From DATFGK01 sp046712825 (lineage in GTDB: Bacteria; Actinomycetota; AC-67), in assembly GCA_046712825.1 (NCBI GenBank), contig JBKKCR010000034.1, positions 1-6,784 of the forward strand: a DNA stretch of 6,784 nucleotides. Reading direction: 5' to 3'. How positions within the stretch are numbered: position 1 is the first letter of the stretch; each line of letters starts with the position of its first letter. The notes under the pieces are model-generated. The model had not been told where the DNA came from, did no database searches, and was given only the letters and a program-made list of their open reading frames with translations. The position numbers and the translations under genes are program-made. Below are positions 1 to 6,370 of the stretch, piece by piece.

Positions 1-644
1 CGGTACGAGAGCTTCCCGCCCACGCCGTTCGCGTTCGAGCCGGTGCGATCCGAGAAGCTCGGATGCTCGGGCCAGATGCCGGTGTCGATGACGCCGACGA
101 TGACGTCCTCACCGGCAGCGCCCTGCCCGCCGAGATCGTCCCAGATGTAGCCGTTCCCCGAAAGCTCTAGGAACTCGGGGGAGTTGTCGGTGGTCGGGAA
201 CTTGCGCTCGTCCGCGCGGATCGCCACGACGTCGCTCATCTTGGAGAGCTTGTCGACCTGCTTGCGCGTCAGCTTCGCGGCGAATCCGTTGAAGCTGTAG
301 TGGTAGCCGTAGATCTTCTCGGCGCCGACCGCGTCGAGCGCGGACTTCTGCCGTCCGTCGAGATAGGAGACGTACTTCTTCACGTCCGAGTTGTTGCGAT
401 CGATCTTCTTGCCTTCGGAGGGATGCGTCGCGGCGTAGCCCTTGGTCTCTCCGCGATAGGAAGAAACCGGGGCGTCGAGCAACTGAACGATGTAGACCGA
501 GTTCGCGCCGCCGAGCTTGACCGACGCCGTTCGCGCCGCTCCATCGTCGCGCGCGGCCGCCGGCAGCGCGATCGCGATGGAGAGCAACATCGTGATCGCC
601 GTGACGCCGGCGAGCTTCCGGACACGTGCGCGTGACCGAACCAT
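1..644 (-). CDS. Secreted S8 (subtilisin-like) serine protease, N-terminal part, cut by window edge
   Basis: This gene is read leftward from the ATG at 644; 214 complete codons are present before the window ends. Residues 1-31 form a signal peptide: a basic start (MVRSRARVRK), a hydrophobic core, and likely cleavage after ALPAAA. Residues about 48-146 look like an Inhibitor_I9 propeptide (VYIVQLLDAP near the start, FNGFAAKLTRKQVDKL later). The peptidase domain then begins, with the catalytic-Asp motif VIVGVIDTGIWPEHPSFSD and Asp at residue 187. The catalytic His and Ser lie outside the window. The DTGIWPEHPSF wording resembles plant cucumisin-type subtilases and their actinobacterial relatives. 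The product should be exported, matured by removal of the propeptide, and cleave proteins outside the cell. A purine-rich GAGGGGGGAA precedes the start, and a probable promoter lies at 678-707. Family assignment is firm; substrate is unknown. Confidence 0.93.
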   Translation of the reverse strand, partial: MVRSRARVRKLAGVTAITMLLSIAIALPAAARDDGAARTASVKLGGANSVYIVQLLDAPVSSYRGETKGYAATHPSEGKKIDRNNSDVKKYVSYLDGRQKSALDAVGAEKIYGYHYSFNGFAAKLTRKQVDKLSKMSDVVAIRADERKFPTTDNSPEFLELSGNGYIWDDLGGQGAAGEDVIVGVIDTGIWPEHPSFSDRTGSNANGVGGKLSY

Positions 645-677
645 GCGCGGTTCCCCCCTCGTCTCGTGGACAAAGGC

Positions 678-707
678 ACCCTAGACCTCGAACGCGTCAC
701 GCGGCAA
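678..707 (-). promoter_or_regulatory. Probable sigma-A-type promoter of the S8 protease gene
   Basis: On the minus strand, TTGCCG (707-702) is followed by an 18-bp spacer and TAGGGT (683-678), a TAnnnT-type -10 box. The predicted transcription start is near 671, giving a leader of about 26 nt that carries the GAGGGGGG ribosome-binding site before the ATG at 644. It lies in the 108-bp gap downstream of the preceding minus-strand gene, so the protease can be transcribed independently. Consensus matching only. Confidence 0.45.
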
Positions 708-738
708 CCGAAACGGGGCCGCGCTTGCGCAGCTTGTC

Positions 739-751
739 CCGCTTCGAGCGG
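739..751 (-). terminator. Short hairpin immediately after the 243-aa gene, possible weak terminator
   Basis: CCGCTTCGAGCGG is a 5-bp perfect stem with a 3-nt loop, starting 1 bp past the TAG stop at 753-755. No T-run follows on the minus strand, so if it acts in termination it would be a non-canonical actinobacterial type. Its position is right but the stem is short and such stems are common at this GC content. Confidence 0.2.
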
Positions 752-752
752 T

Positions 753-1484
753 CTAGGACTCGCGCGTCTCCGCGGTCACGTCGACGATCGTCAAAGCGCG
801 ATTCCGCAAGCGATCCGAGTACTCGTTCCACTCGTCGGACGCGTCGTCGGACTTCGGGAACATGTCGAAGTGGCACACGCGAGAACCGGAGGGGATCGTG
901 CTCGTGAAGCGGACGTCGAACATCGACGAGCCGAACTGCCGGCGCGACGCGGCGATCATCCCCTCGACGTAGTAGCGCTGCACGCGGCAGTCGAACGCGC
1001 CGTACACGTCCTCGTGCGGGCAGTAGTGGATGTCGAAGTCCGCGCCGTCGGAGCCGAAGCGCGGCGCCTCGATCGACGCGTAGCAGACCTCGTTGATCCA
1101 CGACGCGACCATGCTCGCGATCTCGGGCGGCGTCGCGTCCTCCGGCGGCTCGACGCCGTCGACCATCTCGGCGACGATCCGGTCACCGACGCGGGAGAGC
1201 GCGGCGCGGAACACGTCGTGCCCCTCGGCGCCGAACCGTTCCTCGACGGCTTTGAGCGCCTCGATGAGCCCGACGGCCATCATCTGACCCCACACGAACG
1301 TCGAGGCAGCGTCGTACTCGGGATTGGCGAGCGCCTTGCGACGGAAGCCGTCGACGGCCTCGGCGAACGGCCACTTGAGCGGCAGCCGCTCGCGCCGTCC
1401 GCCCCACGGCAGCGACTCCGCGCCGTTGTCCCGCGCCTCCCCGTGCGGCCGTACCGGTGTGCCCGTCCATGCGACATCGCTCAT
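753..1484 (-). CDS. 243-aa cytoplasmic protein, possibly L-2-amino-thiazoline-4-carboxylate hydrolase-like
   Basis: The frame is open much further upstream, into the antisense of phzF. I place the start at the ATG at 1484 (MSDVAWTGTP) because AGGAGG (1490-1495 on the complement) lies 5 nt before it. No signal peptide or membrane segment is visible. Residues about 60-110 are helical with a GQMMAVGLIEALK segment. The C-terminal half is rich in Cys and His: FDIHYCPHEDVYGAFDC (Cys155, Cys166) and SGSRVCHFDMFPK (Cys204, His205). That order, an aromatic-rich strand with a Cys-containing patch followed by a G..xCxF motif near the end, resembles the ATC hydrolase family (PF14196), many of whose members have no tested activity. 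The resemblance is from memory and distant, so the safe label is a hypothetical protein. It is divergent from phzF; the protease gene lies 108 bp downstream. Confidence 0.88.
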   Translation of the reverse strand: MSDVAWTGTPVRPHGEARDNGAESLPWGGRRERLPLKWPFAEAVDGFRRKALANPEYDAASTFVWGQMMAVGLIEALKAVEERFGAEGHDVFRAALSRVGDRIVAEMVDGVEPPEDATPPEIASMVASWINEVCYASIEAPRFGSDGADFDIHYCPHEDVYGAFDCRVQRYYVEGMIAASRRQFGSSMFDVRFTSTIPSGSRVCHFDMFPKSDDASDEWNEYSDRLRNRALTIVDVTAETRES

Positions 1485-1555
1485 GGTGTCCTCCTCGCTC
1501 CCGGCAAGCATCGCACGCAATGGGTCGGCGCGGCACCAGATGGCGGAAAAGCCCG

Positions 1556-1567
1556 GGGCGGCCGCCC
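1556..1567. repeat. 12-bp perfect palindrome in the phzF promoter region
   Basis: GGGCGGCCGCCC is self-complementary and lies where the -35 region of the leaderless phzF promoter would fall (about 1555-1560), in the 105-bp divergent gap shared with the 243-aa gene. It could be an operator for either gene. In DNA this GC-rich a 12-bp G/C palindrome can also occur by chance. Confidence 0.35.
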
Positions 1568-1577
1568 GGACGTCGAT

Positions 1578-1583
1578 TAGGCT
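1578..1583 (+). promoter_or_regulatory. -10 box TAGGCT of a probable leaderless phzF promoter
   Basis: TAGGCT fits the actinobacterial TAnnnT -10 pattern. Six bases separate it from the GTG at 1590, so the normal start point of transcription coincides with the first base of the start codon. There is no good Shine-Dalgarno upstream of that GTG. Together these point to a leaderless mRNA. No convincing -35 hexamer is seen; the palindrome at 1556-1567 occupies that place. Confidence 0.55.
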
Positions 1584-1589
1584 GCGCGT

Positions 1590-2426
1590 GTGCCCGCCCG
1601 ATACCGCGTGGTCGACGTCTTCGCGCGTGAGCCGCTCGCCGGGAACGCGCTCGCCGTTTTCCCCGATCCCGGATCGGTCGAGCCGGACCGCATGCAGCGG
1701 ATCGCGCGCGAGATGAACCTCTCGGAGACCACCTTCGTGACAGGCGTTACGGCCGACGGTTACGACGTTCGGATCTTCACGCCTACGGAGGAGATGCCGT
1801 TCGCCGGGCATCCGACGCTCGGCACCGCATGGGTCCTGCGCGAGCTCGGCGCGGTTGCCGGCGAGCACGTGATCCAACGCAGCCCCGCCGGCGAGACGCG
1901 AGTGGAGTTCGACGGCGACCGCGTGAGGCTCGAGCGAACCGGCTCGGTGAGCGACGACGTCGATGCGTCCGATGTCGTTGACGGCCTCGGCATGCCGCAC
2001 GACCGGCTGGGGTTCGACGCGGTCGAGCTCGGCGGCGCGTCGATCCGGCTTCTGCCGGCGATCGCAGATCCGGCGGTCCCGCTTCTCATGCTCCCGATCG
2101 GTTCACCGGATGTGCTGGCTGCGCTGGCGGCGCCGCCATCCCTTGGGGACCACCGGGGCGTCTACTGCTTCGCGCCGCTCGGTCGCGGGAGGATCAAGGC
2201 TCGGTTCTTCGGTTCCGGTTTCGGCGTGGTCGAGGATCCCGCCACCGGCTTGGCCGCCGCCGCGCTCGGGCTCTATCTCGGAGCGCGGTCGGGCCGGTTG
2301 AGTTTGGAGATCGAGCAAGGCGCTGAGATCGGCCGTCCGTCGTTCATCGCGGTCGATGCTTCGCCGGGCCGCTCGCGCGTGAGCGGCGCTGTGCACCTGG
2401 TCGCCGAGGCGACGTTGCTCGCATAG
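1590..2426 (+). CDS. PhzF family isomerase/epimerase-like protein
   Basis: This 278-aa cytoplasmic protein spans the usual PhzF family length and two-lobed layout. The first lobe opens with VVDVFAREPLAGNALAVF (residues 7-24) and carries NLSETTFV, whose Glu46 corresponds to the catalytic acid of Pseudomonas PhzF. EEMPFAGHPTLGTAWVL (68-84) is the family signature. In the second lobe, VVEDPATGLAAAALG (213-227) is the matching glycine-rich motif, followed by a GRPSF motif at 248-252. Well-studied PhzF isomerises trans-2,3-dihydro-3-hydroxyanthranilate in phenazine synthesis, and others act as epimerase/isomerases on small acids. No other phenazine genes are here, so the substrate is unknown and the symbol phzF is not justified. 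The start is GTG; the next Met (residue 35) would delete the first conserved strand. The last 83 bp overlap the convergent gene on the other strand. Confidence 0.95.
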   Translation: MPARYRVVDVFAREPLAGNALAVFPDPGSVEPDRMQRIAREMNLSETTFVTGVTADGYDVRIFTPTEEMPFAGHPTLGTAWVLRELGAVAGEHVIQRSPAGETRVEFDGDRVRLERTGSVSDDVDASDVVDGLGMPHDRLGFDAVELGGASIRLLPAIADPAVPLLMLPIGSPDVLAALAAPPSLGDHRGVYCFAPLGRGRIKARFFGSGFGVVEDPATGLAAAALGLYLGARSGRLSLEIEQGAEIGRPSFIAVDASPGRSRVSGAVHLVAEATLLA

Positions 2427-2805
2427 GCGCATCCACGGCCTGGGCCGGTTCGTCTAGCGTCGCCGAGAGTCGCTTTGGAGCCACGAGCCGGTAGCTCTCC
2501 TCGACCCAATCGGTGAGCACGCCGACCGGCGGGGCCCCGCGCTTGAGTGGGATGTTCACCCAGCCGCTTTTCCCGAGGCCGTAGCCGCTCGGTTCGGCGC
2601 CGGGCGCCATGAGTGCTTGTGCGTTGGACTCGACGAGCTTGACCGACATCCCTCGGTCCGTCTTGGGGTCGTCCGTCCCGAAGAAGACGAAGATCTTCCC
2701 GTTCACCTTCGCAACGCTCTCATCCCAGGGATGGTCCTCGTACGCCTCAGGCAGCCCGAGCGCGAACGCGCGAACACGGTCGCGGGTCGATCCGCGCGCG
2801 GCCAT
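2344..2805 (-). CDS. MmcQ/YjbR family protein with an extra arginine-rich tail
   Basis: Residues 1-118 match the MmcQ/YjbR fold (CyaY-like, often called DNA-binding). VRAFALGLPEAYEDHPWDE is the N-terminal signature. KVNGKIFVFFG and MSVKLVESNAQAL are the central strands, followed by GYGLGKSGWVNIPL and a closing VLTDWVEESYRLVAPKRL. Such proteins are usually about 115-120 aa. Here a further 35 or so residues, rich in Arg, Pro and Ala, continue to the stop at 2344, with the last part encoded antisense to the end of phzF. The biochemical role of the family is not settled. The ATG directly abuts the TAG of the upstream hydrolase gene (0 bp between them), so it is probably translated by coupling and is the last gene of the minus-strand block. 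Confidence 0.9.
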   Translation of the reverse strand: MAARGSTRDRVRAFALGLPEAYEDHPWDESVAKVNGKIFVFFGTDDPKTDRGMSVKLVESNAQALMAPGAEPSGYGLGKSGWVNIPLKRGAPPVGVLTDWVEESYRLVAPKRLSATLDEPAQAVDAPMRATSPRRPGAQRRSRASGPAKHRPR

Positions 2806-4536
2806 CTATCCGCTCGGCGGGAAGAAGAAGTCCGCGGGATCGGGCTCGACGGTGGAGAACGTCACCGAGCTTGCCGCGCCGCCGGTGTGGAGCAGCATCG
2901 GATAGTTCGGCACCGTCGGGAGCCGGTTCCACGCGGTTCCGCCGCTGACGATGACGATCAGGCGCGCGCCCTGATGCACGACCGCGTCGAGTGGCTGGAG
3001 GTCGAACCGAAGCCGAAGCGTCTCCCCGGGGGTGACCTGCTGCGGCTCGTCCGAGCCGTCGCGGAACCGAAGGTCGAACTGACCCCACCCGAGGCGCTTC
3101 ACTTTGGAGCCCAAGGATTCGTAGACGTACACCGTGAGCTGTCCGCCGGGCCCGAGCGGCGTCACCTCGAGATCGGTCGATGGGATCGCGCCGAACCGGA
3201 TCTGCTGCGTGAGCGGGGGCGTCTGGAACAGCGCGCATCCCGTCAGACACGCGTCGCGCAACCCGGCGAGAAGCGGCATGCCGGTTTCGATCCCCAGCTG
3301 CGTGTGGAAGGGGTCGAGCCAGACCGGCTTGTCCGCTCCCGCGTCCGACGGCGAGGTCGAAAGCGCGCGCGGCGGATCGAGCCAGAACGTCGCAGCCGGT
3401 CCATCGGGCCAGGCGTCCGCCGCGCGCCAGCCGCCGTCGGAGTCCTCGATCTCGTACTTCGGCCCCGTCGGCGCGTCGAGATCGTCCTTCAGCCACCGGT
3501 CGAACCAGTTGAGCAGGACGTCCGCCCAATCCCGGCGGCCGCCGTCGCTGAACGGCCACTGATGTCCCCACTGGCCGAGGAGATGCTTGACCGTCACACC
3601 CGCGGCTTCGAGCTCCCAGATCCATGGGTACTGAAGGCCGGGATCGACGTTCCAGTCTTGGAGACCCTGCACCATGTAGACGCTGCCGTGATAGTTGGCG
3701 AGGATCCGGTCGCGGTACCGCCGCTCCGTCCAGTATCCGAAGGGATCCAGGCGACCGGTCGCCGAGCTGTACGCCGACGCCGCCAGCCCGGTGGCGTACT
3801 CGGGACAAGCTGCTACCTCGATCGTGTGCTGCAGGGAGCGCTCGGGCGCGAACGCGACGAGGCTCTGCTGGTAGTAGAGCGCGTTGAGGATCAGTGGCCC
3901 GCGCCAGTCGATGCGTCCCTGCCGGTACATCAGCTGGAACAAGTCCGGAACACCCTCGAGGGGGACGATCGTCTTGAGATGCGGATTGCCGAACGACGCT
4001 ACCTCCCACGGCGTGCCGCCGTCATAGGACAAGCCGATCATGCCGACCGAGCCGGTGCTCCAGGGCTGGGTACCGAGCCAGGTGATCGCCTGATCCAGGT
4101 CGGCGCGCTCGCCGTTCCCCATCATGTTCATGCACCCGCCACTGTCGCCGGTGCCGCGCACCGCGATGACCGCAACCGCGTAGCCCTGCGGGATGTAGTT
4201 CTCCGTCAGGAACGACTCGCAGGCGCGCAGATCCAGCGTCTGCAGCGCGTGGTAGTACGGGCCGGCGGTGGCGATGACGGGAACCTTCACGCCTTCGGGA
4301 ACGTTGGGTCGCAGGACGGCCATCTGGATGGTGGTGCCGTCGTAGTCGCCGTCGAGCTCGACGATCTGTTGTTCCCCGATGGTGTATTGAGCGGGCTCGG
4401 AGACGCTCGGATAGGGGCCGGAGTAATCACCTCCGGCGCCCAGATCGCACGGCTGTACTACCTGAGCGCGCGCGACGATGGCCGAGCCGGTGAGCGCGAG
4501 GATCGCGGCGATCGCGGCGATCAGCCGGCGACTCAA
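2806..4536 (-). CDS. Secreted S15/CocE-type alpha/beta hydrolase (X-Pro dipeptidyl-peptidase-like)
   Basis: This is a 576-aa protein. Residues 1-24 are a signal peptide (MSRRLIAAIAAILALTGSAI, cleavage likely after ARA), so it acts outside the cell. The catalytic domain covers about 50-350. PYYHA near 93-97 fits the oxyanion tyrosine region. GLSYDGG holds the nucleophile Ser170. QGLQDWNV holds the probable Asp294, and GQWGHQW the His325. RGTGDSGG (127-134) is a typical S15 segment. The remainder, about 355-576, fits the C-terminal jelly-roll domain (PepX_C), including LRLRFDLQPLDAVVHQGARL. Family members hydrolyse X-Pro peptides, cocaine-type esters or acyl amides; the sequence does not tell which. 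The TTG start at 4536 is chosen because it gives an intact signal peptide; it lies 4 bp after the acyl-CoA dehydrogenase stop with only a weak ribosome-binding site, implying translational coupling. Confidence 0.93.
   Translation of the reverse strand: MSRRLIAAIAAILALTGSAIVARAQVVQPCDLGAGGDYSGPYPSVSEPAQYTIGEQQIVELDGDYDGTTIQMAVLRPNVPEGVKVPVIATAGPYYHALQTLDLRACESFLTENYIPQGYAVAVIAVRGTGDSGGCMNMMGNGERADLDQAITWLGTQPWSTGSVGMIGLSYDGGTPWEVASFGNPHLKTIVPLEGVPDLFQLMYRQGRIDWRGPLILNALYYQQSLVAFAPERSLQHTIEVAACPEYATGLAASAYSSATGRLDPFGYWTERRYRDRILANYHGSVYMVQGLQDWNVDPGLQYPWIWELEAAGVTVKHLLGQWGHQWPFSDGGRRDWADVLLNWFDRWLKDDLDAPTGPKYEIEDSDGGWRAADAWPDGPAATFWLDPPRALSTSPSDAGADKPVWLDPFHTQLGIETGMPLLAGLRDACLTGCALFQTPPLTQQIRFGAIPSTDLEVTPLGPGGQLTVYVYESLGSKVKRLGWGQFDLRFRDGSDEPQQVTPGETLRLRFDLQPLDAVVHQGARLIVIVSGGTAWNRLPTVPNYPMLLHTGGAASSVTFSTVEPDPADFFFPPSG
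4501..4527. repeat. 9-bp tandem repeat inside the hydrolase signal peptide
   Basis: GATCGCGGC occurs twice in a row (4501-4509, 4510-4518), followed by a degenerate third copy starting GATC. On the minus strand it encodes the alternating Ile-Ala-Ala hydrophobic core of the signal peptide. It is in frame, so unit loss or gain would lengthen or shorten the core by three residues. Confidence 0.5.
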
Positions 4537-4540
4537 ACGA

Positions 4541-5707
4541 TCACCGTCCGAAGTAGGAGCCGGTGTCGGTCCACGCCGATGCGATCAACGCGTCGTACGC
4601 CAACGGCCACGGCGGACGGAGGAACCCGAGGGCTCGAACGTCTTCGAACCAGTGCCCGAACGGTGAGTGGCGGGCGAACGTTCCGCCGCCCATGATGCGC
4701 GCGATCCTGCGCGTGCAGTCCTCCGCCAGCCGCGCCGCGGCCGTCTTGCCGAGCAGCACGGGTCGAAGGGGAACGGGGTCGTTCTCCACGGCCTGCAGCA
4801 TCCCTTCGTAAGCCTGGCGCATGAGCCAGGCGTCCATCTCGGCGTTCGCCCATTCCACCTGTTCGTACGGGTGCAGCGAGTCCTTCTTACCTTCGAGCTG
4901 TTTCCGAGCTTCCGCCATCGCCGCTTCCACGACGCCGAGGATCACCGCGGTGAAGAGCGACCCGATGAACGGCGCGGCAGCCGACGAGAGCGCCTGCCAG
5001 TTACCCGGCCACGCGGACCGGTACGCACCGGGGAAGTCCGTGAAGGCCATCCCGTGACTCTGCGTCGCCGTCATGCCGTGTCCGTCCCACGGCGCGATCA
5101 GCTTCACGCCTTGGGATCCGTCCCAGGGCGCGCCCCGCATGTCGAGATAGAACCAGTCGGGCTCCTCCTCGCCGTCCGGCCGCGCGGCGGTGAGCATGAA
5201 CGAGGTGATCCCGGAGCCGCTTCCGAAGTGCTTCTGTCCCGTCACGATCCAGTTTCCGTCGGAACCGGGTCGCGCGGTCGCTTTCGTCTGCGACACGTCC
5301 CCACCGCTGCCGGGCTCGCTCGTGATCGTTCCGAACCACGCGCCCTCGGACGCGAGGCGTCCGACCTCGGTGCGCTGCTCGGCCCAGGCGGCGCGATGGG
5401 GCTCGTCCGCCTGTTCGCTCGCCATCCAGAACGCGAGCACCGACGGGTGCATCGAAGAGACGAGCGCGACCGAAGAATCTCCGTGCGCCAGCGCGCGCAA
5501 GATCTCCGCCGTGGCGCGGGTGGATCTCGGAACGCTTTCGAAGAGTCCCCCTTGAGAGGCGGGGACGCCCGTCATGAGATAGGCGGCCTTCGCGAGCTCC
5601 TCGAAATCGGCGGGGTCGAGCTCGCGACGACGCTGGCGCTCGCGACGGTCGGCCGCGAAACGCTCCGCGATACGGGTTACTTCTGCGAGCACGGCGCCGG
5701 CGTCCAT
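4541..5707 (-). CDS. Acyl-CoA dehydrogenase-like flavoprotein lacking the usual catalytic Glu motif
   Basis: This 388-aa protein starts at the ATG at 5707 with GGGGAGG a few bases upstream. The N-terminal helical domain (1-120) includes ILRALAHGDSSVAL and SMHPSVLAFWMA. The middle beta domain carries FGTITSEPGSGGDVSQTKA (125-143), the flavin and substrate region, and WIVTGQKHFGSGSGI (153-167). The C-terminal helical domain includes IARIMGGGTFARHSPF (335-350), the usual RxxGG-type segment. Where classical short-chain enzymes have a YEG-type catalytic Glu, this one reads FEDVRALGFLRPPWPLAYDAL. It may therefore belong with the acyl-CoA dehydrogenase type-2 C-terminal group (PF08028), which includes flavin-dependent monooxygenases such as DszC. 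Whether it desaturates a thioester or oxygenates a small molecule is open. It sits 60 bp after the CGNR gene and 4 bp before the S15 hydrolase gene. Confidence 0.93.
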   Translation of the reverse strand: MDAGAVLAEVTRIAERFAADRRERQRRRELDPADFEELAKAAYLMTGVPASQGGLFESVPRSTRATAEILRALAHGDSSVALVSSMHPSVLAFWMASEQADEPHRAAWAEQRTEVGRLASEGAWFGTITSEPGSGGDVSQTKATARPGSDGNWIVTGQKHFGSGSGITSFMLTAARPDGEEEPDWFYLDMRGAPWDGSQGVKLIAPWDGHGMTATQSHGMAFTDFPGAYRSAWPGNWQALSSAAAPFIGSLFTAVILGVVEAAMAEARKQLEGKKDSLHPYEQVEWANAEMDAWLMRQAYEGMLQAVENDPVPLRPVLLGKTAAARLAEDCTRRIARIMGGGTFARHSPFGHWFEDVRALGFLRPPWPLAYDALIASAWTDTGSYFGR

Positions 5708-5767
5708 CTCGTCCTCCCCGGTAGACGCCTCACGGTGCCATCCATCCCCGCGGGAGGCAAGGGGAGA

Positions 5768-6343
5768 TCAGTCCGTGACGGCTCCCGCGGTCTTCTGCCG
5801 GGCTCGGTACGCCGCAACGCTCGCCCGGTTCCCACAAACCTGAGGGCTGCAGTACCGGCGAGACCGGTTCCGCGACCCATCGACGAACACGTCCATGCAA
5901 CGGTCGCCCTCGCACAAGCGCAGACGTTCGAAGCCGTCCTCCGCGATCACAACGGACAAGGCCATGGCGGATTCGGCCGCGATCCTGGGAGCGATCGGGG
6001 TGCGGTGCGGCGTGTAGTGCAGGTGCCACGGCCCTTCGTCATGGTTGGTCAGTTCCGGCCGGGCACCCGACTTCGCGAGGAGGCCGTTCAAGACGGCGAC
6101 CGCGCTCCCGTGGTCCTCGGCCTCGAAGACGCCTCGCAGGGTGGATCGGAGCCGGCGCACTTGCTCGAGATCGTCTGCGGTTGGTTCGGCGGCGCGGCTG
6201 ATCTTGTGCTGTTCGAGGAAGACCGCGAGCTCGTCCAGTCGCGTCAGCTCGTCTTGGCCGGAGAATCGGTTCTCGCTGTTGACCAGATCGACTGCCAGCT
6301 CCAGCGAGCACTCCATGTAAGGACCGTAATTGGCTTGACTCAT
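5768..6343 (-). CDS. ABATE domain / CGNR zinc-finger transcriptional regulator
   Basis: The start chosen is the ATG at 6343 (MSQANYGPYM), preceded by GGGAG at suitable spacing; the frame continues upstream but that stretch is promoter DNA. The 191-aa product has an N-terminal ABATE-type region. ELAVDLVNSENR (15-26) is the characteristic opening, then LTRLDELAVFLEQH and EQVRRLRSTLRGVFEA follow. The C-terminal CGNR zinc finger is clear: LRLCEGDRCMDVFVDGSRN, then RRYCSPQVCGNRASVAAYRAR. Cys144, Cys149, Cys165 and Cys170 are the predicted zinc ligands, and CGNR itself is residues 170-173. These proteins are treated as putative stress-related DNA-binding regulators in actinobacteria; their ligands are mostly unknown. 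As first gene of the minus-strand block and divergent from the small-protein genes, it probably controls one or both units. The operator is not proven. Confidence 0.94.
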   Translation of the reverse strand: MSQANYGPYMECSLELAVDLVNSENRFSGQDELTRLDELAVFLEQHKISRAAEPTADDLEQVRRLRSTLRGVFEAEDHGSAVAVLNGLLAKSGARPELTNHDEGPWHLHYTPHRTPIAPRIAAESAMALSVVIAEDGFERLRLCEGDRCMDVFVDGSRNRSRRYCSPQVCGNRASVAAYRARQKTAGAVTD

Positions 6344-6363
6344 TAGTCTCCCAGCGGTACGGT
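6335..6363 (+). promoter_or_regulatory. Strong sigma-A-type promoter for the small-protein cluster
   Basis: TTGACT (6335-6340), a 17-bp spacer and TACGGT (6358-6363) form a near-consensus actinobacterial promoter. Transcription would start near 6370, leaving a leader of about 60 nt before the ATG at 6432. The element covers the start codon and ribosome-binding site of the divergent CGNR gene, so polymerase bound here would compete with transcription of that gene. Confidence 0.65.
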
Positions 6364-6370
6364 AAGGACC

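Noticed and set aside
666..1580. 304-codon open frame on the plus strand
   Set aside because: Mirror of the 243-aa minus-strand gene, with biased composition (Arg, Val, Asp, Glu) and no family features.
1485..2000. Upstream extension of the 243-aa gene to a 415-aa protein
   Set aside because: The extra 172 codons are antisense to the clear PhzF coding sequence and cross a promoter region. A good ribosome-binding site precedes the ATG at 1484.
2747..4009. 420-codon minus-strand frame
   Set aside because: It overlaps the S15 hydrolase in another frame of the same strand; only the 576-aa frame shows the signal peptide and catalytic triad.
2617..4695. 692-codon open frame on the plus strand
   Set aside because: It lies wholly antisense to the YjbR-like and S15 hydrolase genes. 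Its translation is Arg/Val/Glu/Asp-rich with no recognisable domain. Such mirror frames arise when codons of a GC-rich gene end in G or C.
5708..5767. CCCGCGGG hairpin between the CGNR and flavoprotein genes as a terminator
   Set aside because: The stem is very short, no T-run follows, and the gap is only 60 bp. Nothing distinguishes it from background G/C palindromes.
4667..6346. 559-codon open frame on the plus strand
   Set aside because: Antisense shadow of the flavoprotein and CGNR genes, running through their shared intergenic region. Low-complexity composition, no domain, no ribosome-binding site at its start.
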